From Laetiporus sulphureus 93-53 (lineage: Eukaryota > Basidiomycota > Agaricomycetes > Polyporales > Laetiporaceae), in the NCBI RefSeq assembly GCF_001632365.1, contig NW_024468527.1:1-52739 (forward strand): a DNA stretch of 52,739 bases. Reading direction: 5' to 3'. Each line of letters starts with the position of its first letter. Position 1 is the stretch's first letter. This document shows positions 32,087 to 43,420 of the stretch, piece after piece. The notes below the pieces were generated by a model that worked only from the letters and a program-made list of their open reading frames with translations, was not told where the DNA came from and made no database searches. The translations under genes were made by a program, and so were the position numbers.

Positions 32087-34091
32087 ATGGCCGCGGAAGA
32101 GGTAGCCGTGCCTGTCCCCGTGCCCAACGCCGATAATGGCCCTGGGCGCAAGCCCTTCTCTGAGCTCGAGCTGTCCGAGCCGACGAGCAAGGCCCTCGCC
32201 GAGATGGGCTTCACAACGATGACTGCAGTGCAAGAGAAAAGCATCCCACCGCTGCTCGCAGGGAAGGATGTGCTAGGCGCAGCGCGCACCGGCTCGGGAA
32301 AGACGTTGGCGTTCTTGATTCCGGCAGTCGAGTTGCTGCATAGGATGAAGTTCAAGCCGCGGAATGGTGAGTGATGTGTGCCCCACTGCTCATGCTACGA
32401 GCGGTGGTCGCGCTGTCGGCGTGCTGCACGCGTGGTGCTTCGAGCTGTGTGCTAAGCTATGGGTCACAGGCACTGGAATCGTCATTGTCTCGCCGACGCG
32501 TGAACTAGCGCTGCAAATTTTTGGTGTTGCGAAGGAGCTTATGGTGCATCATTCACAAACGTTTGGCATCGTCATGGGTGGTGCAAATCGAAGGGCGGAG
32601 GCGGAGAAGCTGCAGAAAGGTGTGAACATGCTCGTCGCTACGCCAGGTCGACTACTCGATCACCTTGAGGTATGTAAAAAGACTTAAACATAATATATCA
32701 GTGGCTGATGGAAGTGCATTGCAGAATACCAAAGGATTCATATTCCGGAACCTGAAAGCACTGGTGATTGACGAAGCAGATCGGATCTTGGAGGTTGGGT
32801 TCGAGGAGGAGATGAAGAGAATTATCAAGATCCTACCGAACGGTGCGTCATGTCTTCTTCATGGCAGCCCGCATTGTTGATGGCATTTTCTCAGAGGACC
32901 GCCAATCGATGCTCTTTTCTGCTACACAAACGACCAAGGTCACCGATCTTGCAAGAATTTCACTACGTCCAGGACCCCTATATATCGATGTCGACAAGGA
33001 AGAACGGACAAGTACCGTCACCACACTATCACAAGGATATGTCGTGTGTCCGTCAGATCGACGCTTCCTTCTGCTATATACCTTCCTCAAACGGAATATG
33101 TCCAAAAAGATCGTCGTCTTCTTCTCTAGCTGTAATTCAGTCAAGTATTACGCAGAGCTACTAAATTATATCGATGTTCCTGTGCTCGATCTTCACGTGC
33201 GTATCTTGTGCAATGTCTCATCTACTGCGTATCTGCTAATCAGAGCCCCTGCAGGGAAAGCAAAAACAACAAAAGCGGACGACAACGTTCTTTGAGTTCT
33301 GCAATGCGCAACAGGGAACTATGCTATGTACGGACGTCGCTGCCAGAGGACTAGACATCCCGAGAGTGGATTGGATCATCCAGTACGACCCGCCAGACGA
33401 CCCGCGTGACTACATCCATCGAGTCGGTCGAACTGCTCGTGCGGGCAAGGTAGGGAAAAGCTTGATGTTCCTGCTGCCGAGCGAGCTTGGGTTCCTACGG
33501 TACTTGAAAGATGCGAAAGTCCCTCTGAATGAGTTCAGCTTCCCGGCGGAAAAGATTGCGAATGTGCAGTCACAGGTATGTCAAGCTACTCATGGAACGT
33601 GCGATTCTCCTCTTATTCGATGACAGCTTGAGAAGCTACTACAGAAGAACTACTTCCTGCACCAGTCGGCACGCGATGGATACCGATCATATCTGCAGGC
33701 ATACGCATCCTACTCGCTAAAGAAGATCTTCGACATAAACCAGCTCGACCTCGCAAAGGTGGGCAAGGCGTTCGGATTCTCAGTCCCGCCGCGTGTGAAC
33801 GTGAATATCGGCGGTGGGACAGGCGGGACAGGGCGATCAGGGAAGAAGCGCAAGCGACCCGAGGACGACGAGGAGAATGAGAAGTGGGAGGAGATCGATG
33901 CGGTGGACAAGGATGGCAGCGAGGCTGAGGCGGAGGAAAACGCTGACGAAGAAGTATGGAGAAGTCAGAGGCGTGGAGGTGGGAGGGAGAGGAGGAAGGA
34001 GACACTAGGTTCGCGGAAGGTCGAGAAGGAGGTGTACAAGAAGGGGCGGGAAAGGAAGAAGGACGCGGGGACGGCGCAATGGAGTCGTTGA
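32087..34091 (+). CDS. HAS1: DEAD-box RNA helicase Has1 (DDX18)
   Basis: Model: join(32087..32366, 32470..32669, 32725..32842, 32895..33196, 33255..33575, 33627..34091), 561 aa. Helicase motifs are complete: [10 protein letters not shown] with a Q motif region, ARTGSGKT (66-73), [22 protein letters not shown] (176-179), SAT (208-210), [10 protein letters not shown], and HRVGRTAR from 355. The Has1-specific tail [15 protein letters not shown] follows. Family knowledge: Has1 is a nucleolar ATPase needed for both 40S and 60S assembly and for release of U14 snoRNA. The N-terminus is only about 22 residues before the helicase core, lacking the long charged extension of many homologues, while the C-terminus carries a long Lys/Glu/Arg-rich tail with [11 protein letters not shown]. 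The start is the only ATG before the Q motif. Confidence 0.96.
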
Positions 34092-34423
34092 CAATAGCTG
34101 GCGGTCGTTTCTTCTTCTTCTTTCTTCCACCTTTTACATGCTCGCTCCTCCTCTCGTGCGGGCTGCGTGTGCCTGCGGATCTTACATGCCCTCATTGTGT
34201 GTTGCTACATGTTTCCGGATGCATGCTGTCTCCTGCTTGAATGGACACCGCTCCGGCGTGGTGTAGCGAGAGGCGCCCGAAAATGCGCGGGTGGCCCCGA
34301 CCCTGCCCTAAAGCACAGCGTGGAGTGCGTCACTCTCCTGCGGCGCTGCCCCAAGTCGCGCACAGCAACAACTCGAACCCACTTGCACTCTATCCGTAAC
34401 ATCCTCCAGCTACTCCAGAGGCG
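34092..34423. other. Spacer between HAS1 and the TMEM33-type gene
   Basis: This 332-bp stretch lies between tandem plus-strand genes. It begins T/C-rich (34108-34160), then is GC-rich. No gene or clear element is seen. Confidence 0.45.
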
Positions 34424-35586
34424 ATGGCTACTCAGGTAATTCAGTCGGTTCGCGTGCGGGACTGGCACTGACGCGCCGTTGGGGGCAGCACTACTTGTGG
34501 GCCGCTGGCCACTTTATGTTGCTGGTATCTTCGTTGCGATACTTTTTAGCGAAGGTGTTGTTTAGGGGCGTGTCGGCGTGGTGGTACAAGAGTGAGAGCT
34601 GTGTTTCTTGAATGATTGAAGCAGGAGAATGACGGGCGGCTTCGGGACGCGATGTGCAGCTAGCTTCACGGGTGCGCTCCTGAGCTATGCTATCGTTTGC
34701 CAGTGAGTGTCGTTATGCACACGTTGCCGTTCGTTTCTTCATGCTTTTACTTCTCTAGAAAGTCCCTAGGGGTGAGTCATGACGACCAATCACACAGGCG
34801 CCGCTGAATTTCCAGGCGCAGACCCCGCAACCTACTTTGGCGTACATCAACCGTGCGATGATTGATGAGGTTCGTGAGCGTGGCTCTCCTCCATCAACAC
34901 CTGATTCACGTGGTTGTGCAGAATGTGCAATATCTGCTGCTTGCTTTCTTCTGGTGGACGTCGAAGCCGATTACGCGTACGTGGCTTTACTCCGATGATG
35001 GTCGTTGGTAGCAGATGTGATTGATGGTGCTGTTGTTCAGTTGCTTTGGTGCCATACACGATCTTTTCACTCTTCCATGCTTTGACATTTACGCGTACGA
35101 CCTTGATGCCGCGCATCTTTCCCCAAGGCCCTCCGGCCACCGCTGGTGGTACCCCTACTCCTCATCCCGCGCAGAAGAGGCTGCAGATGTGGGTCAAAGG
35201 TGCGTGGTTTGTCATCGGCTCTCGGCATTGAGGTTGCTGATATGCGGCGCGTGGTGATAGCTAACTACGATACTGCGATGAGGATTGTTGCATACACCGA
35301 GCTGGTGATAATGCTTCGCGTGTTTCTGGGTGCACTGACATTCCGCAACTCGCTGATCGCTCCGATCATCTTCGCTCACTTCCTTCGTGCGCGCTACCAC
35401 CAGTCGAAGTTTACCCAGGCGTCCATCGGGCAAATCAATTCATACGTGGAAGCCTACGTTCGCAAGCCGACGACGAATTCGATGATTGTGTACGCGTGGG
35501 ATCAGTTCAAGGCGGTGCTATTTCGCTGGGTCGGGAGCACGTTCGTGCCACCGAACGCGGCGGGTGCTGGTGCGAGGAGGCAGTAA
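34424..35586 (+). CDS. TMEM33/Pom33-Tts1 family ER and nuclear-pore membrane protein
   Basis: Model: join(34424..34435, 34489..34591, 34660..34702, 34759..34771, 34798..34869, 34922..34976, 35041..35199, 35261..35586), eight exons, 260 aa. Exon 1 (12 nt) and exon 4 (13 nt) are microexons. Motifs fit the family: HYLWAAGHFMLLVSSLRYF, TSFTGALLSYAIV, NVQYLLLAFFWWTSKPI, LVPYTIFSLFHALTFTRT, then ANYDTAMRIVAYTELVIM and RARYHQSKFTQASI. Several membrane segments and C-terminal amphipathic helices are expected. Yeast Pom33/Per33 and fission yeast Tts1 act at the ER and nuclear envelope in pore assembly and membrane shape. The acceptor of exon 3 was chosen because it restores TSFTGALLSYA; nearer acceptors run into stops. 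Confidence 0.87.
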
Positions 35587-35852
35587 AGAAATGACTGGTT
35601 CGTGCGGTGTATACCATAACTATATTTGCTTGTTGCGTTGATAAGGCTGGTCGATTGACGGCTTGGTGGACGATGAGCACTCTAGATTTACTGATGACAA
35701 TGTTATCTGGATGTCTACTGAGCACAATGCAGGCTTGTGTTTGTTCGCTGCGAGTTCTGCCGGTGACGTCATGCGTCTACTGTGGCCCTAGGAAATGAGC
35801 ACCTGTGGACCCCACAAGCTCCTAACACCTCTTTGACCACAACGTTCATCTC

Positions 35853-36204
35853 ATGGCTTCACTCACCGCAGCCCTTACCGATTTGATGCACGCTCTCGCC
35901 GCCATCGGCACGTCGCTCCTAAACTCTGCGCTGGCCGTGCTTCAATTCTTCCTCGCACTTGGCCAGGAGCTCCTGAACGGCGTCTTGCAGCTCGTGCACG
36001 CAGTCGTTGGGTTTGGGATTGACCTATTCCAAACTATCTTTGGGTTTTTCACAAGTGCGTCTTATCAAGATTCACGTCGTCAGTGTATGCTGAGCGAGTT
36101 CATCAGCCCACTTCATCTTCACGGCGCTGCTGCTCATTGGCGGAGTGTACTATTGGTACACTGTGAGAGGAGGTGGCGCAAGGGGGACGAGGAAGGCGCA
36201 GTAA
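35853..36204 (+). CDS. Small hydrophobic membrane protein, 99 aa, unknown
   Basis: Model: join(35853..36054, 36107..36204), 99 aa. The ATG is followed by an unbroken hydrophobic-amphipathic stretch (SLTAALTDLMHALAAIG, then SALAVLQFFLALGQELL, then HAVVGFGIDLFQTIFGFF). A final membrane span (HFIFTALLLIGGVYYWY) leads into a short basic tail (RGGGARGTRKAQ). The consensus intron (GTGCGT..CATCAG) joins the two hydrophobic parts in frame. I see no known motif and no cysteine. The regular Leu/Phe/Ala pattern suggests two to three membrane-lying helices. It follows the TMEM33-type gene on the same strand by 266 bp. Confidence 0.65.
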
Positions 36205-36570
36205 AATGGTACATGGCCGCTTACTCCTTACCTGCAATCAAGCGAAACCGCTCTTACCAGCTGTTTCATACTGTTGATCATCCTCTGGTACGACGTTGCA
36301 GGCTCTTGTATCTTACTCTCTTCGCTACTGACTGTTGCTTGGGTTGATGACTATATGCTAGTGTGTACCAGTGTTGCTTTAATGATAAATGCACTGATTT
36401 GAAACGCTCGCTTGCGCGTGCCTTGACTACCACCGAGGCTGCTAAATGATCGTGAGAGGCAGTCGCCGTGCGGCAAACAGAAGACAACACAATGGCGGCT
36501 GTCCAGATTGGCTAGCGCGGACTTGATAGAATTCGAATCGGGACGGAACGTGCAGCAAACCGTTTGTGAA
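36205..36570. other. Spacer upstream of the CBS/PB1 gene
   Basis: This 366-bp stretch holds the 3' region of the small membrane protein and the promoter of the CBS/PB1 gene. No further gene is seen. The reading frame of the next gene is open upstream to about 36508 but lacks an ATG there. Confidence 0.45.
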
Positions 36571-39173
36571 ATGTCACGCATTCCAGTGCCATCTCATCAC
36601 CCTCCCTCCTCCCATCGCGCTCCAGGTGCTCAACAACGTCCAGAATCTCCCGTCTCCTTCCCCGAACGCGGTACCTCGCCTCTTCCAGGTGTCTCCCAGA
36701 GGCCCCAGTCATCCGCCGCCATGTCCACCGTATCTAACTCCCTGGCAGAGACGCGCAAGAAGCAGTCAAAGAGAGATGAGGTGAGAAAGATAGTCTTCTG
36801 GTCTGAGACGCGATAGCGTCAAGCAGCCCATGAGGAGGGTATCTCTGTGCGCGGTCTACACGTGTACTGTCTGCCCTCCGTGCACGATGCGCAAGACCGT
36901 CACCTTCGCTACCGAGCCACTCTCCGCACAACCCGGCCCAGCCGCTCAGCGGCACAGGCCGGCCAATACGCACACACGTACTGACTCTACTCATGGCCCG
37001 CAGGCTATCCGCAAGAAGATTGAGTCTGAGCTGTCGCGCAAGCGTGCTATCTCCACCGCCCCGCACAGCTCGAATCGCAGGCGGGGACATAAGTCGAATG
37101 CGCAGAAGGGCACCGTCGCTGCGCTCAAGCCCAGTCCCGCTCTGACGGTCCCGGAGAACATTACGGTCGCGGACGCTAGTCAGCTCTGCGCGGCGAAGCG
37201 GACTGATTGCGTGCTTGTCGTCGACGACGATGAGGGCCTCAGTGGAATTTTCACCGCAAAGGACCTGGCGTACCGGGTGCGTAAACTTCGCCTGTGCGTG
37301 CGCACAGTCGGCGGGACACGGACACTGATATGGCATTCTAGGTCGCCGCGGACGGTCTGGACCCTCATACGACCCAGGTCAGCACGATCATGACGAAAAA
37401 TCCGATGGTGACGCGCGATACGACGAGTGCTACGGAGGCTCTTCAACTTATGGTCCAACGGCATTTCAGGCATTTGGTACGTGCCCGCCGTCGCGCTCGC
37501 ACGAACGTGCAATTTAATATTCCCGTGGTCAGCCCGTGTGTAACGAAGAGGGCAATGTTGTCGGCCTACTGGATATCACCAAGGTCTTTCATGAGGCCTT
37601 GGATAAGGTAGAGCGCAGCTCCTCTGCCTCTGAGAAACTCTACACCGCGCTCGCGGGCGTTCAGTCCGAGCTCGGCGCGAACATAGGCGCGAACCCACAA
37701 GCGGCCGCCATGTTGTCCTACGTGGAAGCACTCCGTGAGAAGACCGCGCTCCCAGATCTTACGTCCGTCATGGACTCGCGCACGCAGCCTGCCACTGTCG
37801 GCCCGAAGACTACCGTGCGGGAGGTGGCGAAGCTCATGAAGGAGCGTCGCACGACGGCGGTGTGCGTGATGGAGATAGGGCCACATGGACCTGGCGTGGT
37901 CGACCACGAGCCGAAGATCGCTGGTATCTTCACCAGCAAGGATATCGTGCTGCGTGTGATCGCAGCAGGGCTGGATGCGAGCAGGTGTAGTGTTGTGCGT
38001 GTGATGACCCCCCACCCCGATACTGCTCCTCCTACCATGACTTGCCACGACGCGCTCAAGAAGATGCACAGTAAGTTGCAATCTCGATGCTGTCAAAATT
38101 GCTGCTGATACAGACTCTCGCAGACGGTCACTACCTTAACTTACCAGTTGTCGAGGAGGATGGACGTTTGGTGGCAATTGTGGACGTGCTCAAGCTGACC
38201 TATGCAACGCTCGAGCAGGTGCGTACACGCGCGGTTTTCAAAGTAGCTCGCTAACATAACGGATCGATAGATGAATGCGATCTCTGCAGAAGCTGCAGCA
38301 GTAGAACGTGAAGATCAGACTGGGCCACTGTGGGGTCGATTCTTCGAGTCTCTCGATGACACCGAATCCGCCATCTCTGGGTCCAACTTCCCGAGCGAGC
38401 TGCAGATCCGTCACACAAATCGGAGCACGTCCCAAATTCTCCAATCACCGCAGTCTGAGGTGCACCCGAACGACTCGGCCTCGGCTGTGGATGATGATGC
38501 GTCTTCTGCACTTGAGGGCTACTCCAGGAGAAACGGGGAGCCTCTGCCATCTATCGTTGGGCCAACTACGCCCGCACCGCCTGTAGATGACGGGACGTAT
38601 GTCTTCAAGTTCCGCACACCCAGCGGCCGTACACACCGGTTCCAGGCGCGGCACGACAATGTAGAGAACCTGCGCGATATCGTTGGCGGAAAACTCGCTA
38701 CCGATCCGTTCTTTACGAACTACAGAAGCAGGGACCCGCTGGAGCCGCCTCCGGACCCGACAGACTTTTTGTTGTCATATACCGACGCGGACGGTGACAT
38801 TGTGCTCATTACGTCCGACTCGGACGTATCTGATGCAGTTAAGATCGCGCGAGCTGGGGGAGCGGATCGTGTGGTGCTGTTCATCCAGGGAGGGAAAGGA
38901 TGGGCGGAGGTGATGGCAGAGAAGAGCGCTCAGGCTGCGGAAGTCGCGGCGGCGATGGAGCGCGAGCTCAGGGAGCTCAGGGAGGCCGATAAGGTGGATG
39001 CGGTTCTGCCGGAGCCTGTAACGAACGTCACGCCTCCGCGTCCAGTGCAGGCCGCCGCCGAGGAAGAGAAGGTGCTGGGCATTCCGAAGGAGTTATTGTT
39101 GCCTGCGAGCATAACTGCGCTGGCGGTGGTGATTCTCAGTGTGTTCACTGCTTCTCGACTCTCGGGTAGGTAA
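36571..39173 (+). CDS. mug70: CBS- and PB1-domain membrane-anchored protein (Mug70-like)
   Basis: Model: join(36571..36780, 37004..37276, 37342..37476, 37533..38070, 38124..38218, 38271..39173), 717 aa. The N-terminus is Pro/Ser-rich. Four CBS repeats follow in two pairs: repeat 1 with DCVLVVDDDEGLSGIFTAKD, repeat 2 with MTKNPMVTRDT and NVVGLLDITKV, repeat 3 with TTVREVAKLMKERRTTAVCV and IAGIFTSKDIVLRVIAAG, repeat 4 with MTPHPDTAPP and LPVVEEDGRLVAIVDVLKL. A PB1 domain (TYVFKFRTPSGRTHRF to DGDIVLITSDSDVSDAV) and a C-terminal membrane span (LLPASITALAVVILSVF) complete it. CBS pairs bind adenosyl nucleotides; PB1 mediates protein pairing. The fission yeast relative Mug70 is meiotically induced; the function is unknown. 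The first intron (223 nt) is long for this locus, so an extra exon or alternative start (ATG at 36721) is possible. Confidence 0.9.
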
Positions 39174-39597
39174 AAGTGGACTCATGGATCCGTTATGATA
39201 ATCTCTACTCTCGTATACCACGTATACCTAACAGCTGCTATGCAGTTCTGACAATGTTGATTCGCTGTTTGACACAAATATTACTTGCCAAGCTGTGAAG
39301 CCCGAGGGTGAGGACCTGGTAAGTGGCAACTGAGAGTACTACAACGCCGCGGCGTACTAAATGAAATGCCCGATGCGCCGCGAAGCTGGCAGACGCCGAC
39401 GCCACAGTCTCGGATCGGCCATCACGTGGATACCGCCTGTACAACGATCGAGTGCGGGGTCCAATCCTGCCTACCCTGCTGCCGTGCAGCGACCATTGCT
39501 CGCCTCGCTTGAGGCCTCCCGTTCTCATCGTCTTGCGTCGGAGCGGAATACCTTTTTTGCGGGAAGTACATGCACTTTGCAGTGCGGACGCGGTGCG
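39174..39597. other. Spacer upstream of SGF11
   Basis: This 424-bp stretch lies between tandem plus-strand genes. No gene, repeat or clear promoter motif is seen. Confidence 0.45.
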
Positions 39598-41203
39598 ATG
39601 CCAAAAAAGGAACGCGATGAGGTCCTCGCAGAGCTCGTGAGTATTCACGCGTTGCTGATTCGTCTGGACGTGACGACGCTTGTTAGGCCTCGCGGATATT
39701 CTCCACTATGGTGGAGGAGACTTTGATGGACGTTGTCCTCGAGTCACACCAGGCGATCTCGCGTTCGAAGACCGTTTGCCCAGTGTGCCATACTTAGTGA
39801 GTGGCCACATCGCCCTCGTCATCGCCACAATTCATGTAGTGTTCCTTACTCCAGCTGTAAAGCAGGTACGTATCTCTCATGACGTGACTTGCACTTCTCA
39901 CTGGTGAATGCAGCCCATACGTCTGGTCCTTCCGGTACCGCTTCCCAACCTGCGGCTTCCTCCTCACGACTGCCCACACCTTCAGATGAAGCCAAGGCCA
40001 CAGATCAAAACAGCCCAGCTGGAACTGGAATGAGCACACCAACGAATGGCAAGAGCAACGGCAACATCCTGCTGGAATGTGTCAATTGCAAACGACAGGT
40101 AGCCGTGACGCGCACAACGCGCCTAACAGCCGGCTTATGAGCCTTTGCAGATTGCCTCGAACCGTTATGCCTCACATCTTGGCGATTGCATGGGGCTGGC
40201 CAACTCGCGCAGGGGTGCTGTTAGGAGTGCCACGACGAAGACTAAGTACGTCGTGGCAGACCATAGCGACCAAGAGGTTCACCAATATCTTTAGGCTGGC
40301 TTCTGATGCTGGCAGATCGGCATCGCCATACGTTGCTTCCGAGAACGGAGCGCTGTCGGACGATGGCAAGACCACTACATCCGGTAGAAACAAGGCAAAG
40401 TCAAGAACCAAACGAGCAGGCAAGTTGTCCCCGCCACACAGCTATCACCAATTTTCTAAAATCTGTGCTCAGACGAAGCTGAGTTTAATTTGCACCGAAA
40501 ACGGGTTCGTGCTGCTTCCACGAGTCAAATTAATGTCAGCTGATCATGTGTTAGCCCGGCTCTCCAACACTTTCTCCGACGAAGAAGTCGAAGAAAGCGA
40601 AGACCACAGGTGAGGCCATCGTTTAAATGGATTCTACACCAGTTTTACGTTCCAGTGCAGGCTCGCCCATTTCACGCGTAAAAGGGGACACCGACGTGCC
40701 AGGTTCTCCATCCACAAACGTAGGTATTCGACCGTCTTGCATACTAGCATACTGACGTTTATTGTCATTGTCAAGTCTCTCCCACTTCCACCATCAAGTT
40801 CGCTCACAAGAGTGCCCTCGAAACTCCGCGAATCCTCCATCGTCTCGTCTGTTAACCGCGATCGGCGCTCGTCCTCGCCAGAGTCGCCCTCTCGGTACTC
40901 CTCCCCCGCCCGGTCTGTATCCACCCTCGCATCTGCTCCTTCGATGCAGAGCCCGACGCTCGCCGCAAGCAAGGTGCAGAAGCCAAAGGGAGGTAGAAAT
41001 GGCAAGCCGCCGCCAGCGCCGCCGAGACGGCTCAGTCCTCCACGACCGCCGCCTCCGCCTCCGATCATCCGGATGCCGGAGCCAGACTATCTCGTCGGTG
41101 AGTGTGTTTTGGTGACGCCTTATGCCGTGATGAATACTGAGCTACCTTGCCAGACGTCGAAGGCGACGAGACGGGATCGTCGACCGACACGGATAGCTCC
41201 TAG
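39598..41203 (+). CDS. SGF11: SAGA deubiquitinase module subunit Sgf11
   Basis: Model: join(39598..39636, 39687..39796, 39840..39865, 39914..40098, 40151..40245, 40295..40419, 40473..40504, 40555..40609, 40661..40719, 40776..41097, 41154..41203), 11 exons, 365 aa. The N-terminal helix (LASRIFSTMVEETLMDVV) is the part that docks into the SAGA deubiquitinase module in yeast. The Sgf11 zinc finger (ECVNCKRQIASNRYASHL, then GDC; C-x2-C…H-x3-C) contacts the nucleosome in known structures. The remainder is Ser/Pro/Lys-rich and disordered, with a poly-proline run (PPRPPPPPP) and an acidic Ser/Thr end. The intron after 40419 uses a GC donor (GCAAGT..CAG). Reading through it also stays open for a while, but the spliced form continues into SPTKKSKKAKTTG and later exons, as in other fungal homologues. 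An extra cysteine pair (VCPVC, about residue 45) precedes the finger. Confidence 0.85.
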
Positions 41204-41750
41204 GGCTACGCATCTTCGACGTAAATAGTCACTGATCTATCAGAACTTCTGGCACTACCATCGAGTTTCTGCCGTCATTCTTGTTTTGGCGTTGTGTTTC
41301 TGCTGTCGATTTGCAAGCTGTGTATAAATGTCTACTTGGAAATGTTACTGGATACATTCATTCAAGCCACCGCACAGATCGCACAATGAAAGCCCCACGA
41401 GGCCGGCAGGTGAGGCCAAAAGGATGGTGTTGAGCGCAACGGAAGATCGTGCAGGACAATGCAACACATATGTGACGAGAACAAGGTACCAAGGACGATA
41501 AGGTGGAGAAATGGCGGACGCTGTAACTGTAAGGCCGTCGCAAGGGAGGCAGCCACCTGGCAAACTGCGGCAAACACGAATGCGACGCAGTTGCGAGGCA
41601 GAAGCTCGTTTCGCATCTGGTCTGAGATGCTCCCCTCACTCGTCTGGTAACTCGACTCATCGTTATCGACGGTTATATCCCGGTCTCCCCCCACAGGCTT
41701 TGTTCGCAGGACGACTATCCCAAGCACTCTGCTTGAGTCACTCTTTTATC
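41204..41750. other. Spacer upstream of the UPF0658-type gene
   Basis: This 547-bp stretch contains only short frames. Minus-strand frames at 41345-41727 lack ATG starts or features. The 100 bp before the next ATG are C/T-rich, consistent with a transcription start. Confidence 0.45.
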
Positions 41751-43420
41751 ATGTCATCGCAACACAATGCACACCCCGCTCTTTCCACCGACCCCACACA
41801 CTTATCTCCGCGGCTCGACGCGGACGGTAAGGCTTCTTATGACGACCTCATCGACCAGTATGCGACCTACAAGGCGTATACCACTTCCGTTCCCGCCGAT
41901 GCTGGTCGCACAGACAATCAAGAGCCTGTCCCACTCTACCCCCTCACTCAGCAACTGTCTAATTACAGTGAAATATCTCTGAAGGACGTGAAGGACCTTG
42001 ACGGGCATACAGCACAGCAATTAGACTGGGAATATCCTCCACCAGCCACCAATGCCGAGGTGGCAAAGCCGGAGCTCAAAGACTGGTTGGAAGTAGTGCG
42101 CCAAACAGTACGTGAACTACCTGTGAAGCCCTCCACTGCGAGACGATGATCCACGTTGTCCAGTTCATACCAGATTCTATTGCTTGTCGCCTATATCTAT
42201 TGACTGTTCTCGTTGAGACGGCAATAGATTTGGCAATAGAGGCGGAACTGTTCATTCGCCTCCAGGACTCGACGGCCACGAGCTCTAACTTCCAAGAATC
42301 TAAGAAGATGCCTATCTATCTCAGTATCTTTGCCATGGCTCAGTACGTGTTTTTGTACTCTCACCAACTGTCGTTCTCTGAATGGACATACATCAGCGTG
42401 TTTCAATTCGGGATGGCTCTGGATGCCGTATATGCCCAAAACACTTTGCAGTTCATTGCCCTAACGTAGTTATCTCTATCTCTTTTCTTTGGGTTCTTTG
42501 CAGATTCTAAGCCATCTTCGCAGCATTTTCAATGCATTGTTTCTGTTCTATGCCATCGTTCAGATCGGCGAAATTGACAGCACCTCGATTTCGGAAAGCA
42601 CATCCGTTATCTCCATTCATGCTCTCACCATGATCATTCCTATCATCATCTCCGTCGCGGAACTTGCATACATTGCTCTTGGCTGGAAGATCTACAAGGA
42701 ATTTGGTTGGAAAGTGTACAAGTACCTTGGTGCTGATCGCCGGATCAGAGCCATGTACGCATACTACCAAATTTTCCTCTGTCTGGTCAAGTTCGACCTG
42801 TTCTTCTGGGTGGGGTTCTCTGTGCAATTCATCTGGTTGGTTCTGAGCAAGCACAACACGGAGTACTACCTCACGTGCCTAGCTTTCCCTGTGTCGATAC
42901 TCGTCCTCATCGACGGTCACATAGCAGCACGCCGTGAAAACAAGTGGATGATGTATATCTTCATGACGGGCTGTTTAGGAGCGTTGGTATACTTTATGTA
43001 TAAGGTCAGTCCCAGTTCTGTTGGTCATCGATCACAGAGCTGATCCGGGCTCGCCGCAACCTCTAGCTGGTAAAAGTGTTGCTTTTGCGCAAAACAGCCA
43101 CCTACATTTTTGTTTGGAAGACACTGACGATATTCTGTATGTAAGCTCACCGTATGTGCGGGTAACCTGCTCACGTTAACCACAGCGGTGATTGCAACCA
43201 TTCTGTTGATTACGACATCCGTCTTTGCGTGGATGGTCAGGAACAATTTTGGGCGAGGCTTGGCGAACCAGAGTGAGTCGCTATCTGCTCCATATAAAAT
43301 GTTCCTTACCAAGGGCTGGCAACAGTGTCCAAGAGCGAGAATATGGCACGGCGCGGCAAATCCCAGGACCTCTACCGAGGTCCAATGAGTGGCCATCCAA
43401 ACCGGATGAGCATCGAATAA
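41751..43420 (+). CDS. UPF0658-type Golgi membrane protein
   Basis: Model: join(41751..42107, 42164..42342, 42397..42465, 42512..43004, 43067..43136, 43186..43272, 43326..43420), 449 aa. A hydrophilic N-terminus of about 120 residues precedes a multi-span region: IACRLYLLTVLVETAIDLA, FNALFLFYAIVQIGEI, ALTMIIPIIISVAELAYI, FDLFFWVGFSVQFIWLVL, LTCLAFPVSILVLIDGH, MMYIFMTGCLGALVYFMY and SVIATILLITTSVFAWMV, about seven spans. An LGWKIYKEFGWKVYKYLG segment sits between spans. The layout fits the fungal UPF0658 group, named for a fission yeast Golgi protein of unknown function. The fourth exon start (42512, acceptor CTAAG) was chosen to keep frame; the nearer CAG would cause a stop. The C-terminal tail is basic and Ser/Met-rich. 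Confidence 0.82.

Noticed and set aside
36734..37336. 200-codon minus-strand frame antisense to the CBS/PB1 gene
   Set aside because: It covers an intron and exon of a well-supported gene on the other strand.
40077..40613. Unspliced reading of SGF11 to a stop near 40611 as the main product
   Set aside because: The spliced alternative continues through five more exons with consistent phases and a family-like tail; the unspliced form is kept only as a possible isoform.
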